From: UBA4416 sp040387475
GTDB lineage: Bacteria; Bacteroidota; Bacteroidia; B-17B0; Aurantibacillaceae
NCBI GenBank assembly: GCA_040387475.1
Contig: JAZKDT010000057.1
Span: 1-64,000 of the forward strand
Reading direction: 5' to 3'
DNA length: 64,000 bases
The translations under genes were made by a program, and so were the position numbers. How positions within the stretch are numbered: position 1 is the first letter of the stretch; the number at the start of each line of letters is the position of its first letter. Positions 7,321 through 16,459 of the stretch are shown here, one piece after another. The notes beneath the pieces are model-generated. The model worked only from the letters and a program-made list of their open reading frames with translations, did not search any database and was not told the origin of the DNA.

Positions 7321-9285
7321 ATGTCTTTTACTAAAGTTTTACTTTTAACGCTCATTGCTTTTTTTAGCTTTTTAGCTAAGGCACAGGAGTATGATGGCGA
7401 GCTAAAATTCGTGGGAAGGAATTTCATGAGTAATAAGCCCTTGAACGGCACTAAGATACGGGTAATGAACGGCAGCAAAACCGTTACCGAATTTGATACG
7501 AAAGACAATAACAATTTTTCTGCTAAACTGTATTATGGTCATGTTTATGACATTTATTTCATAAACCCGCAATGTCAAACGATGTTCATTAGAGTATTTG
7601 CAGATGGTGTTCCGGAGGAAAAAAGATATTATAAAATAACCTACGCGCTTGATATTCCCTTTTTTAGGAAAGATGCGAATTTGCTGGACTCTACGCAATT
7701 TTCAAAACCATTTCACCAGATCATGTTTGATGGAAAATCCAAATTTGTAGATGATACCGCCTACATGAGTCAATTTATAAGGAACATCTATGCAAAACCT
7801 AAAGCTATTACCGTCAAAAAAGATACAACTGTTCCTATTTTAACCACAGAAAAAATAAAAGAATATTTACAGCTCGCCGGTAAATTAAGTCTTGATAACG
7901 ACAAACAAACGCCCGTTAAAAATAAAACCGTTACCTTATTAAATAAAAAGGGTCAGGTAATTTCTACATCGCAAACTACCAATCATGGTACCTTTGTTTT
8001 TCAGGGTGTAGACGCCGCCGAAGCCGACGGCATAACCGTTGCCTTAAATAGTGCCGACAATCCTAATAATGATAAGGTCAAACTCCAAAGCAGCGGATCC
8101 GATCATATAGAATCGGTGAGCCCCGTATCAGGGCAGACCTATTTCTTTAAAAACAATGCAAACAATCAGCTCATCAGCAAATTAACGGATAACGATTTTA
8201 GATTTAATGTGGCGGGTAAATTGGTTGCTACCAAAGGAACCGAAAAAAAAATAAGCTCTCATAAAACCGTTTATCTATTAAATGAAAACAACACTATTAT
8301 TCAAAAAACAAAAACTAATGTATTAGGAACCTTCTTATTTCCGGAGGTTGCTGCAGGAAAATCATATTCGATTGCCTACGATAGTGCAGATGCTGAACCC
8401 GATTACATTATGAACCTGTTTAGCGTAAAAGATAAATTTATCAGACGGTTGGATTCCATTTCAGGCAAAAAATTCATTTATAAATTTTTATCGGTTTCCA
8501 GTAGTTCGTTTAACGACCTGGTGATGGATGACTCCGAATTAAGAATGAATGTAAATGGACGGTTGTATGGTGATAACAAAAACAATCCGCTGGCCGACAT
8601 GAAAGTATTATTACTGAATGAAAAATATGAAGCTATCGATTCTGCCATGACCAATAAAAACGGTGACTTTTCTTTCAAACATATGCCCTACACCAAGCAA
8701 CTGCTCATATCTGCCGAAAACGAAAAAAATATTCTTGAATCGTTTGATAATATTTTAGTATTTGATAACGCTGATAACCTTATAAAAATAGTATCACAGG
8801 TCAAAGGAAAAAAATTCAGTTACAGACCTTTGGAAACCGAGCAACACAGAATCACTGAAATTTACGTGGATGATCCATGGCTATCCATCATTGAAAAAGA
8901 AAACAATGCCCGAAACAAACCGGGTGATAACGCAACCATTGTAGAAAACATCCTGTTTGAATTTAATAAGGCGGAGCTGCAGGAACAGTCGAAACAAACC
9001 TTGGATAAAGTGGTATTAGCCATGTTGAGTAATAAAAAATTTAATATCGAATTAAGTGCCCATAGCGACAGTAAAGGGGGTGATGCTTATAACTTAAAAC
9101 TAAGTGAGCAAAGAGCCAATATGTCAAAACAATACATTATCAGTAAGGGCGTTGATGCTGAAAGAATAAAAGCAAAAGGCTACGGCGAAACCAGGCTTTT
9201 GAATAATTGCGGAAACGGTGTTGTCTGCAGTGATGATGAACATGGTGTAAACAGACGTCTTGAATTTAAACTGACCTTCAATTAA
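7321..9285 (+). CDS. OmpA-family outer-membrane protein with tandem beta-sandwich repeats
   Basis: The protein is 654 residues. I use the ATG at 7321 because it gives a clean signal peptide (MSFTKVLLLTLIAFFSFLAKAQ); an in-frame ATG at 7246 would only add residues overlapping the kinase gene. After the signal peptide come about four similar carboxypeptidase-regulatory or transthyretin-like repeats (VTLLN..G.V..TTN..GTFVF, VYLLNENN, VLLLNEKYEAIDSAMTNKNGDF). The C-terminal OmpA domain is at about 545-654 (ILFEFNKAELQEQSK, SAHSDSKG, ANMSKQYIISKGV, NRRLEF). It probably anchors the outer membrane to peptidoglycan. A promoter-like TACATTTA ends 3 bases before the start. The repeated domains have no assigned ligand. 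Confidence 0.88.
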   Translation: MSFTKVLLLTLIAFFSFLAKAQEYDGELKFVGRNFMSNKPLNGTKIRVMNGSKTVTEFDTKDNNNFSAKLYYGHVYDIYFINPQCQTMFIRVFADGVPEEKRYYKITYALDIPFFRKDANLLDSTQFSKPFHQIMFDGKSKFVDDTAYMSQFIRNIYAKPKAITVKKDTTVPILTTEKIKEYLQLAGKLSLDNDKQTPVKNKTVTLLNKKGQVISTSQTTNHGTFVFQGVDAAEADGITVALNSADNPNNDKVKLQSSGSDHIESVSPVSGQTYFFKNNANNQLISKLTDNDFRFNVAGKLVATKGTEKKISSHKTVYLLNENNTIIQKTKTNVLGTFLFPEVAAGKSYSIAYDSADAEPDYIMNLFSVKDKFIRRLDSISGKKFIYKFLSVSSSSFNDLVMDDSELRMNVNGRLYGDNKNNPLADMKVLLLNEKYEAIDSAMTNKNGDFSFKHMPYTKQLLISAENEKNILESFDNILVFDNADNLIKIVSQVKGKKFSYRPLETEQHRITEIYVDDPWLSIIEKENNARNKPGDNATIVENILFEFNKAELQEQSKQTLDKVVLAMLSNKKFNIELSAHSDSKGGDAYNLKLSEQRANMSKQYIISKGVDAERIKAKGYGETRLLNNCGNGVVCSDDEHGVNRRLEFKLTFN

Positions 9286-9289
9286 TACT

Positions 9290-9997
9290 ATGTTCCCTTC
9301 TTCCGAAATTATTGAAGCCTCACAGGTTATTTATGAAGACAATCATTTGATTGTGATCAATAAAAAAGCATCTGAAATTGTACAGGGCGATAAAACAGGT
9401 GATATGCCCTTGTCTGAAAAAGTTAAGAACTTTATTAAACAACGCGATAATAAGCCCGGTAATGTTTTTTGTGGCGTCTGTCATCGCTTAGACCGCCCTG
9501 TATCCGGTATTGTGATCTTTGCTAAAACAAGCAAAGCACTGTCACGGATGAATGAATTATTCAGAGACAAAACGATCCAAAAAACGTATTGGGCTGTTGT
9601 AAAAAACAGACCTCCAAAAATTACCGATCGCCTGACACATTATTTAATTAAGAACGAAAAGAACAATACGTCCAAAGCATTCGCTACAGAAAGACCCGGT
9701 GCTTTGAAAGCAGAATTATCCTATACACTCATCGCTTCTATTTCCAATTATCATTTATTGGAGATCAATTTATATACCGGGCGTCATCACCAGATCCGCG
9801 CACAGTTATCTGCCATTGGCTGTCCTATCAAGGGTGATTTAAAATATGGATTCGATCGTTCCAACCAAACACCGTTCATTCATTTACATGCTTATAAAAC
9901 AGAATTTATTCATCCTATTAAACAGGAACCAGTGAGTATAACCTGTAAACCGCGGACAGATGATACTGTTTGGAATGAGTTAGCAAAACTGGTTTAA
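9290..9997 (+). CDS. RluA-family RNA pseudouridine synthase
   Basis: This enzyme isomerises uridine to pseudouridine in RNA. The 235-residue protein has the RluA-family catalytic motif HRLDRPVSG with the nucleophilic aspartate at residue 68, then KTYWAVV, the TGRHHQIRAQL motif and a C-terminal LHAYKTEFIHP. There is no S4 RNA-binding domain, so it is the short type (RluA/TruC-like). Target specificity (23S, 16S or tRNA) cannot be told from these motifs. It lies 4 bases after the OmpA-like gene in the same operon. Confidence 0.93.
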   Translation: MFPSSEIIEASQVIYEDNHLIVINKKASEIVQGDKTGDMPLSEKVKNFIKQRDNKPGNVFCGVCHRLDRPVSGIVIFAKTSKALSRMNELFRDKTIQKTYWAVVKNRPPKITDRLTHYLIKNEKNNTSKAFATERPGALKAELSYTLIASISNYHLLEINLYTGRHHQIRAQLSAIGCPIKGDLKYGFDRSNQTPFIHLHAYKTEFIHPIKQEPVSITCKPRTDDTVWNELAKLV

Positions 9998-10004
9998 AAA
10001 AAGA

Positions 10005-10295
10005 ATGAAAATAATTTCTTTCATATGCCTGGTCTTGATTCTCAGCACACTATCATGCAAGGTTCAGGAATCTTCAGGTTATTGTCCTTCAGATTTATCT
10101 ACGGAAGGACTTAAATCGAACCTTATAAGAGATTGCCCGGAAACATTAATTAGAAACCAAATGCCATTTTTAGGAGAATCAAAAAAAAGAACTTCCCAAT
10201 ACTATATTTATAAAGGCCTTAGAAGAGAAATAAGTGAATTTGATTCGGTTTGGGTTAGTAAAAATTGCAAAGTAAAAGAGATCATTGCGCAGTAA
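10005..10295 (+). CDS. Small putative lipoprotein
   Basis: This is a 96-residue protein I do not recognise. The N-terminus MKIISFICLVLILSTLSCKV looks like a lipoprotein signal with Cys at 18, though the residue at -3 is Thr, which is not ideal for a lipobox. The mature part has further cysteines (about 27, 41 and 91) that could form disulfides. It starts 7 bases after the pseudouridine synthase gene, so it is probably the last gene of the folK operon. No role is suggested by context. Confidence 0.6.
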   Translation: MKIISFICLVLILSTLSCKVQESSGYCPSDLSTEGLKSNLIRDCPETLIRNQMPFLGESKKRTSQYYIYKGLRREISEFDSVWVSKNCKVKEIIAQ

Positions 10296-10485
10296 GTAAG
10301 TCTAGTTACGCTTTTGTACTATATGGGAAATTTATTTCACGTTTTGAAATACATAAAAAAACATAAAAACTTCATAGTTAGTTTTTATCAGGCTCAATAA
10401 GCTTTTTAAGTCGTTCAATAAGTGGCACAGTTATTCTATTATCCAGTTCATCTGAATTACATCAGACGATCTAAATTATAATAAT

Positions 10486-10863
10486 ATGATAACGCTTATT
10501 GAAAATTTACCGGAAAATATGGTGGGCTTTAAAGCCACCGGAGAAGTAGATGAAAGAGACTTCACAGATGTTGTGATACCAAAAGTAAAGGAACTGGTTG
10601 AACGTACCGGATCGCTAAACTATATGTTGGTGCTGGATACATCTATCAAAAACTTTAGCATGGGGGCCTGGTTTAAAGATGTGGTGATGGGCATAAAATA
10701 CATTACCAAATGGAACAGAGCTGCTATCGTTACCGATACAGATGGGATCAGATCATTTACAGAATTTTTCAGTTTGATCTCTCCTGGTGAATTCAAAGGT
10801 TTTGAACACAAAGATCTTCAAACCGCTATTGATTGGTGCACAGAAAAAACAGATCTGAAATAA
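10486..10863 (+). CDS. SpoIIAA/STAS-like protein
   Basis: This 125-residue cytoplasmic protein matches the SpoIIAA-like (STAS) fold: an N-terminal strand pair (MVGFKATGEV), DFTDVVIPKVKELVE, YMLVLDTSI, then the WFKDVVMGIKY helix and AAIVTD strand, ending with a helix ATAIDWC-like. Members of this family are often stand-alone and of unknown function; the STAS fold is named after anti-sigma factor antagonists. No obvious phosphorylatable serine motif of the classical kind is evident. Its stop codon abuts that of the convergent beta-barrel gene with no base between them. Confidence 0.8.
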   Translation: MITLIENLPENMVGFKATGEVDERDFTDVVIPKVKELVERTGSLNYMLVLDTSIKNFSMGAWFKDVVMGIKYITKWNRAAIVTDTDGIRSFTEFFSLISPGEFKGFEHKDLQTAIDWCTEKTDLK

Positions 10864-11490
10864 TTAGAATTTTCCCTGGAAACCAAAACCAAAGTTAACA
10901 CCACCACCTGTAAGCGATAATACATCGTTATAGTATGTGTAGGTATTTTGAAAGTCCATATTTTGATAACCGTAATGAACATAGGCGAGGTTGATGAACA
11001 TGCCAATGTGGTTGCCAAAATAAAAACGGGGTTGTAAATGCAAATCAAATACGAGTCCGCCGCCTTTGGCACCTGAAATAGCCTGATCTCTCGCTTCCCA
11101 GTTCATTTGGGAATAACCGATGTTAAAACCTGCTAGCATATCTACTCGCTTTGACCTTACAAAATGGGCATTCACTAATAAAGTGCCATCAATAGCCTTA
11201 ATAGATGGTTTTGTGTGAGTTACTGAATCAGTTTCAGTAAAGTAATCTGACAACTGAACTTTTGCTCCGACACCCAGCCAGTTTAAAACGGCGCGTTCGT
11301 ACTGCAGACTCATCATCTTATTTAAGGCAGCGCTATGATCTGATTTTGGATTTGACGCTACTTTGGAAGTATAATTATAAAGGCCCACATCTAAACCAAA
11401 AGCTATGACGTTATCATTTTTCTCAAAACTTTTTTGTGCCGAAAGATGAAAAGAACATACGATCAAAAAAAGGGCTGTTATTTTTTTCAT
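10864..11490 (-). CDS. Outer-membrane beta-barrel protein, function unknown
   Basis: This 208-residue protein has a signal peptide (MKKITALFLIVCSFHLSAQ). It then shows alternating aromatic and hydrophobic strands with Gly/Asn turns, as in small beta-barrels, and ends in a strand with a terminal aromatic (NFGFGFQGKF), as seen in outer-membrane proteins. I do not recognise a named family. It lies 26 bases downstream of the PorE-like gene on the same strand and may be cotranscribed with it. Confidence 0.7.
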   Translation of the reverse strand: MKKITALFLIVCSFHLSAQKSFEKNDNVIAFGLDVGLYNYTSKVASNPKSDHSAALNKMMSLQYERAVLNWLGVGAKVQLSDYFTETDSVTHTKPSIKAIDGTLLVNAHFVRSKRVDMLAGFNIGYSQMNWEARDQAISGAKGGGLVFDLHLQPRFYFGNHIGMFINLAYVHYGYQNMDFQNTYTYYNDVLSLTGGGVNFGFGFQGKF

Positions 11491-11516
11491 AAGGGTTGTT
11501 TTATGTAAATGTAATT

Positions 11517-13562
11517 TTATTTACCGGTAATCAAAAATTCTGTGCGCCTGTTTTTAGACCTACCTTCTTCTGTCGTATTTTCAGCAACAGGTTTATTGGG
11601 ACCAAAACCTTTAGCCGTAATTCTCTTACCATCCACACCTTTTTCTTCCAGGTAAGCTTTTACCGTGTAAGCTCTATTAGCAGATAATGCTTCGTTGGCT
11701 TTCACTGCTCCCACATTATCCGTGTGCCCTTGTATCTCAATAGTAATTCCTGGGTTTTCAGCCAGATATTCTGCAAAGGATTCCAACACAATAAATGATT
11801 CTTTCTTCAAATCGGCTGAATTAGTATTATAGTATAAATTATTTAAAACAAAGGAACTGCCCGATACGGCTTCATTCACCTCGATGCTTACAGGCTTTGG
11901 CTTTTTTTCAAAACTGGCTTCTTTGATACTGATTACTTTAGAAGAAAATGCATAATCGTCTTTTTTAACAGTGATCAATAAATCATCTTTCTTTTTTAAA
12001 TTAATAGCCACCATGTAAGTTCCTTTAATAGAATCAACAACCGCCAGCGTTTTTTCTTTGGTAACCGTATTTACCACTTCAACTTTAGCACCCTCTACTT
12101 TATTTCCTGATTTATCTTTTATGTCTCCCGTTAAAAAAGTAGTTTCCTGCGGACGGGCTTCCTTGTATAGATCAAATGAATAAAGGTCGTAGCGCCCTAT
12201 TCCTTTACCTCTCATTTTTCCCTCGTCATAAGAAAAGAAATAACCGGTTTTGCTATCCGTGCTCACCAAAAATCCAAGATCATCAGCTTCCGTATTAATA
12301 GGGTAACCAATATTCTCGGCTTCGAGCCATTCACCTTTATCATTTTTACGAATGTAAAAGATATCCATTCCTCCGAACCCGAAGTGTCCGCCATCTCCCA
12401 TTTTGCTAGGGCCACTACTAAAATAAAGTGTTTCACTATCCGAGTGAATGAATGGTGTTTTTTCATCACCACGGGTATTTATTTTCGGCCCAACATTTTG
12501 TGGAACTCCCCAAACCCCGGTCTTCGGATCCTTTTTAGTGATGTAAATATCAATACCTCCATATCCACCCGGACGATCACTTGCAAAATACAAAGAGTTT
12601 CCATCCGCACTTAATGTTGGCTGAGAATCCCAATAAACAGGATGATTAACGTTAGCGCCTATTTTACTAACCTCGGTCCAGTTCTCATCTTCATTCCTGC
12701 TCACATAAATATCACAGTTAGGTTGGGCACCGCCTTCATTACGCGTCATGGCAAAATACAATAATTTGTTGTCGATGGAGATGGTACAGCTGCCCTGGTT
12801 ATCATCGGTTGTATTAAAAGGCGGCGACATTTCTTCGCCCTTGTTAAACACGCCTGTTTTATCCCGCTTGGCTACCATAAACACTTCTTTTTCTCCATCC
12901 AGCGCCTTTACGGTATTCATAGATTTTAAGGGTACTTTACGGGTAAAAAAGCAGGTAATGTCATCCGGAGCAACATATGCCAAATATTCATCTGTTTTAG
13001 TAGAAATGCCTGTAACAACTTTGGGATCAAAAGGCACTATCTTCTTTTTTAACTCGCTTTCCTTTTTGGCAAACTTGATCATTTCTTTCGCCTGGTATAT
13101 TTCTCCTTCATAGGTTTTGGAAAACTTTTTTTCATCGTCATCTTTAAACTTAATAAATTGCTGAAGGTATTTGATAGCTGAATCATTTTTTGTCTCTTCG
13201 TAATAATTAAATCCTATATAGTAATAAGCTTCCGAATGTATTTGTGGACAAGCTGCAATTGCTTTTAAGAAGAAGGGCACCGCTGCAGCAAAAGACTTAT
13301 TTTCTAATTTACTATGTACAACAATCTCACGGGCCATAGCCATATTGGCTTCTGCAAAATCGGGCTCTTCTGCCAAACATTCGCGCAAAAAAGCAAGGCG
13401 TTCCGGCTTTTTATACTTCTTTTTATCTGTTGCTTTTTCGTAAAGCTTCAATGCTTTTTTATTATCGATCTCAACGCAAAATTTAGAAGTACCCTCTTCT
13501 TCCTCCTGCGCGAAGAAAGAAACAGAATATAACAAGAAAAAGAAAAATATCAGTTTGTTCAT
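11517..13562 (-). CDS. PorE-like OmpA protein (TPR, PD40, CRD, OmpA domains)
   Basis: The 681-residue exported protein has a signal peptide (about 1-19), TPR-like helices (about 45-165), a WD40/PD40-type beta-propeller (about 185-450; repeats such as LYFASDRPGGYGGIDIYI), a carboxypeptidase-regulatory domain (about 474-550) and a C-terminal OmpA peptidoglycan-binding domain (about 572-681; GHTDNVGAVKANEALSANRA). This order is that of PorE, a periplasmic component of the type IX secretion system. Bacteroidota usually have several paralogues of this architecture, so identity with PorE itself is an inference. Unlike the P. gingivalis protein, which is a lipoprotein, no lipobox is seen. Three T9SS cargo genes occur elsewhere in the window. 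Confidence 0.82.
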   Translation of the reverse strand: MNKLIFFFFLLYSVSFFAQEEEEGTSKFCVEIDNKKALKLYEKATDKKKYKKPERLAFLRECLAEEPDFAEANMAMAREIVVHSKLENKSFAAAVPFFLKAIAACPQIHSEAYYYIGFNYYEETKNDSAIKYLQQFIKFKDDDEKKFSKTYEGEIYQAKEMIKFAKKESELKKKIVPFDPKVVTGISTKTDEYLAYVAPDDITCFFTRKVPLKSMNTVKALDGEKEVFMVAKRDKTGVFNKGEEMSPPFNTTDDNQGSCTISIDNKLLYFAMTRNEGGAQPNCDIYVSRNEDENWTEVSKIGANVNHPVYWDSQPTLSADGNSLYFASDRPGGYGGIDIYITKKDPKTGVWGVPQNVGPKINTRGDEKTPFIHSDSETLYFSSGPSKMGDGGHFGFGGMDIFYIRKNDKGEWLEAENIGYPINTEADDLGFLVSTDSKTGYFFSYDEGKMRGKGIGRYDLYSFDLYKEARPQETTFLTGDIKDKSGNKVEGAKVEVVNTVTKEKTLAVVDSIKGTYMVAINLKKKDDLLITVKKDDYAFSSKVISIKEASFEKKPKPVSIEVNEAVSGSSFVLNNLYYNTNSADLKKESFIVLESFAEYLAENPGITIEIQGHTDNVGAVKANEALSANRAYTVKAYLEEKGVDGKRITAKGFGPNKPVAENTTEEGRSKNRRTEFLITGK

Positions 13563-13570
13563 TGGATTAA

Positions 13571-13668
13571 GTTTTGAAAGTTTGAAAGTTGTAAAGTTTT
13601 GAAAGTTAAATCGCCAAATTAATATATTAAGACCTAACTAACTTTCTAAACCTTTCAACTTTCTAACT
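13571..13668. repeat. GAAAGTT-unit inverted repeat
   Basis: The spacer between the gapped unknown gene and the PorE-like gene is built from GAAAGTT/AACTTTC units: a left arm at about 13571-13607 (several GAAAGTT units) and a right arm at about 13634-13666 (several AACTTTC units). The arms could pair imperfectly across a 26-base centre. It reads as a low-complexity dispersed repeat and not as a gene. Confidence 0.6.
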
Positions 13669-14601
13669 CATTTAGGTTTATAAACAGGCGTTTGCTTTTG
13701 AGGCTCGGGTTTTTTAGCATTGTCATTTTTATCTTTATCCTTTCGGATATCAATAGCCGGCTCGTATACCCAGGTTCCTTTTTTCATAGATAAAGCATCA
13801 AAACTACCATCGGGACCATAATATTGAAACTGGCCTTCGAGCGTTGGATCAATTGTGTTGGGAGCCAAATGACTAAAGATAATTTGTTTCCGGGCGGCAT
13901 TATATTTTAACGACATGGATACTTCGCTCGCATATTCAAACATGATGCGTTTAGCAAACTTGCCGGGAAATTTAAAAACATCTTTACCAAAGATTGGTGT
14001 ACCGTCGGGCTTAAATGATAAAATATCGATAAACTTACGCGCCGTTAATTTATCATTGCCATCCCAGGCTATCAAGGTATAAAACTCGTCATCAGATTTG
14101 ATACAGTCTACGTACAACATACCGAACCATTTAGCGGGATCTGACACATAATTTNNNNNNNNNNGTGGCAGATCTATCTACTAAAGGAAAAAACTCGTAC
14201 TGCGTCATTGTCTCCTTTTTGAACATTCCTTTTTTAATGGTCTTTGAATTGTTGACCTGTATAAATCCAAAAAAAACATGGGTTTGATCCTCCCGCAGCA
14301 TATTCCAGGTAATGATCCTGAATTTTTTATCAGGCGCCATTAATAACGATATATCCATTTTTACACTATCGAAGGGATAGTACATGGATTTTTCATCTTT
14401 CAGAATTTCATTCCATAAAGCAATGAACTGTCGGTTAGCTTCAAACCGACTCGCTTCCTTTTTACTAAAAAACACCCTGTCTTTGATGTGTTTTAAGGAA
14501 TCCTCCAGGCTTGAATAATGTTTTAATTCTGCGTCGGATAACTGTGCAAAGGCAGCATAACCAAACACTAACATAAAACTAAAAAAACAGAATATCCGCA
14601 T
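13668..14601 (-). CDS. Secreted protein of unknown function, interrupted by an assembly gap
   Basis: The N-terminal part (14601 down to the gap) has a signal peptide (MRIFCFFSFMLVFGYAAFAQ). The C-terminal part runs from the gap to 13668 and ends in a Lys/Pro/Gln-rich tail. The two open frames belong to one gene of roughly 310 residues. The ten Ns at 14155-14164 put the halves out of frame, which shows that the gap length is a placeholder and not that the gene is broken. Conserved-looking segments are FRIITWNMLREDQTHVFFGFIQ and YTLIAWDGN. I recognise no domain. Confidence 0.75.
14155..14164. other. Assembly gap (10 N)
   Basis: Ten undetermined bases inside the unknown secreted protein gene. 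The flanking reading frames disagree by one base if the Ns are taken literally, so the true length differs. Confidence 0.99.
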
Positions 14602-14633
14602 TTACCTATAAGTAATTTATGAATGGAAAGTTA

Positions 14634-14665
14634 CAAAAAAAACGCATTCGTTGCGGAATGCGTTT
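14634..14665 (-). terminator. Rho-independent terminator of the ABC-F gene
   Basis: AAACGCATTC and GAATGCGTTT form a 10-base stem with a GTTGCG loop. Read on the minus strand it is followed by a run of T. It begins about 20 bases after the ABC-F stop. Confidence 0.85.
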
Positions 14666-14685
14666 CTTAAAGATTATTAAATAGC

Positions 14686-16308
14686 TTAAGCCAAAGACCC
14701 GTATAGTTTCAGGCGCTGTTCTTTTACAGCATCATTTTCCAGATATTCGTCATAGGTCATTTTTTTATCAATAATTCCATTTGGCGTTAATTCTATGATG
14801 CGGTTTGCAACGGTTTGCATTAACTCATGATCATGACTGGTTAAAAGTACAACCCCCGTATAATCTTTTAAGGCATCGTTGTATGCAATGATACTTTCCA
14901 GATCCAAATGGTTCGTTGGTTCATCCAGGATCAGCATGTTAGGATTTACCTGCATCATACGACTGGTCATACAACGTACTTTTTCTCCTCCCGATAAAAC
15001 AGAACATTTTTTCATCACCTCTTCGCCGCTAAACAACATTTTGCCCAGGAAACCACGCACATAACTCTCATCTTTATTTGAAGAATATTGTCGTAACCAA
15101 TCCATGAGGTTCATATCACCGGTAAAATATTTAGCATTATCATTTGGTAAATATCCTTTGTGGATAGTGGTTCCAAATTTATACTCGCCACCATCTGCTT
15201 TATCTTCTTCGTTAATGATGTCAAATAACGCTGTGATAGCTAAATGGTTTTTTGCAATGAAAGCGATCTTATCACCCTTGGTAACATTAATATTTACATT
15301 TTTAAACAATATTCCATCCGCATTGGATTTGGTCAAATTTTCGATATGGAGGATCTGATCGCCTGCTTCACGTTCCTGTTTAAAAATAATGCCGGGATAT
15401 TTACGTGTGCTCGCCGGAATCTCATCGATTACCAACTTATCCAATAGTTTTTTACGGGATGTTGCCTGGCTCGATTTACTGGCGTTGGCACTGAAACGAC
15501 GAACAAAATCCTGTAATTCCGTGCGTTTGTCTTCCATTTTTTTGTTGGCATCGCTCCGCTGTTTCAACGCTAACTGACTCATTTGATACCAGAAACTGTA
15601 GTTACCTGTATATGTTTTTAATTTATTATAATCAATATCACAGGTGTGCGTACAAACAGCATCTAAAAAATGTCGATCATGGCTGATTACAACTACTGTA
15701 TTTTCAAAATCAGCCAAATAGTTTTCTAACCAGGCAATTGTTTCAACGTCTAAATCATTGGTAGGCTCATCCAATAACAGGATATCCGGATTCCCAAAAA
15801 TAGCCTGGGTTAATAGTATCTTCACTTTATCCTTTCCTGTTAAGTCTTTCATTATTTTATAATGAGATTCAACAGGTATTCCAACGTTGGTTAATAACGT
15901 AGCCGCATCACTTTCAGCATTCCAGCCATTCATTTCTCCAAATTCGGCTTCTAATTCGGCTGCTTTGTTTCCATCAGCTTCACTAAAATCTTCCTTCGCG
16001 TAAATAGCATCCTTTTCCTTCATGATATTATAAAGGCGTTTGTTACCCATCATCACTGTATCTAGAACAGAAAATTCATCAAACTCAAAGTGATTTTGCT
16101 TCAATACGCTCATACGCATACCCGGCAAAATGCTCACCTGCCCTTTATTTGGCTCTATCTCTCCCGATAAAATCTTCATAAAAGTAGATTTACCGGCACC
16201 GTTGGCGCCAATTAATCCGTAACAATTACCGGGCGTAAATTTTACATTTACCTCATCAAATAAAATACGTTTGCCATACTGCAAACTCACATTGGAAACA
16301 GAAATCAT
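14686..16308 (-). CDS. ABC-F type ATP-binding protein (YkpA/YbiT-like)
   Basis: This 540-residue soluble ATPase has two nucleotide-binding domains and no membrane segments, as in ABC-F proteins that act on the ribosome. Domain 1 has Walker A GLIGANGAGKST (about 32-42) and Walker B LLLDEPTNDLD. Domain 2 has the signature LSGGEKVRC and Walker B LILDEPTNHLD, but its Walker A position reads FIAKNHLAITALF, which lacks the GK[ST]. That loss is, as far as I recall, shared by YkpA-type relatives and so is a subfamily trait. A strong promoter lies just upstream and a terminator follows. No antibiotic-resistance role can be inferred from sequence alone. Confidence 0.93.
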   Translation of the reverse strand: MISVSNVSLQYGKRILFDEVNVKFTPGNCYGLIGANGAGKSTFMKILSGEIEPNKGQVSILPGMRMSVLKQNHFEFDEFSVLDTVMMGNKRLYNIMKEKDAIYAKEDFSEADGNKAAELEAEFGEMNGWNAESDAATLLTNVGIPVESHYKIMKDLTGKDKVKILLTQAIFGNPDILLLDEPTNDLDVETIAWLENYLADFENTVVVISHDRHFLDAVCTHTCDIDYNKLKTYTGNYSFWYQMSQLALKQRSDANKKMEDKRTELQDFVRRFSANASKSSQATSRKKLLDKLVIDEIPASTRKYPGIIFKQEREAGDQILHIENLTKSNADGILFKNVNINVTKGDKIAFIAKNHLAITALFDIINEEDKADGGEYKFGTTIHKGYLPNDNAKYFTGDMNLMDWLRQYSSNKDESYVRGFLGKMLFSGEEVMKKCSVLSGGEKVRCMTSRMMQVNPNMLILDEPTNHLDLESIIAYNDALKDYTGVVLLTSHDHELMQTVANRIIELTPNGIIDKKMTYDEYLENDAVKEQRLKLYGSLA

Positions 16309-16327
16309 TCTTTAAAAAATTAGGCGG

Positions 16328-16357
16328 CAAAGATAAGCAAAATTAGGATTGGACAAA
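16328..16357 (-). promoter_or_regulatory. Bacteroidota-type promoter of the ABC-F gene
   Basis: On the minus strand, TTTG (16357-16354) is followed after 18 bases by TATCTTTG (16335-16328), an exact match to the TTTG / TANNTTTG consensus of Bacteroidota housekeeping promoters. It lies 20 bases before the start codon. A second TANNTTTG-like match (TAATTTTG, 16345-16338) overlaps the spacer. Confidence 0.6.
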
Positions 16358-16422
16358 AGATTAAAGACGCAAGATTAAAGATGATTTAACGTATCTTTTA
16401 TCTTAAATCTTTCATCTTGTGC
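16355..16422. repeat. AGATTAAAGA-type imperfect inverted repeat
   Basis: The spacer between the divergent ABC-F and pruA genes holds AAGATTAAAGA units at 16355-16386 and their complements (TCTTTTATCTTAAATCTTTC) at about 16394-16413, so the two halves can pair imperfectly. It overlaps the -33 box of the ABC-F promoter. It is a low-complexity dispersed-type repeat. Confidence 0.5.
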
Positions 16423-16459
16423 CTAAAAACAGTAATTTCGTTGCTCAAAAATTAACGAT

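Noticed and set aside
14686..16308. Loss of Walker A in the second ABC domain as a sign of a broken gene
   Set aside because: The rest of the domain is intact and, as I recall, YkpA-type ABC-F proteins show the same change.
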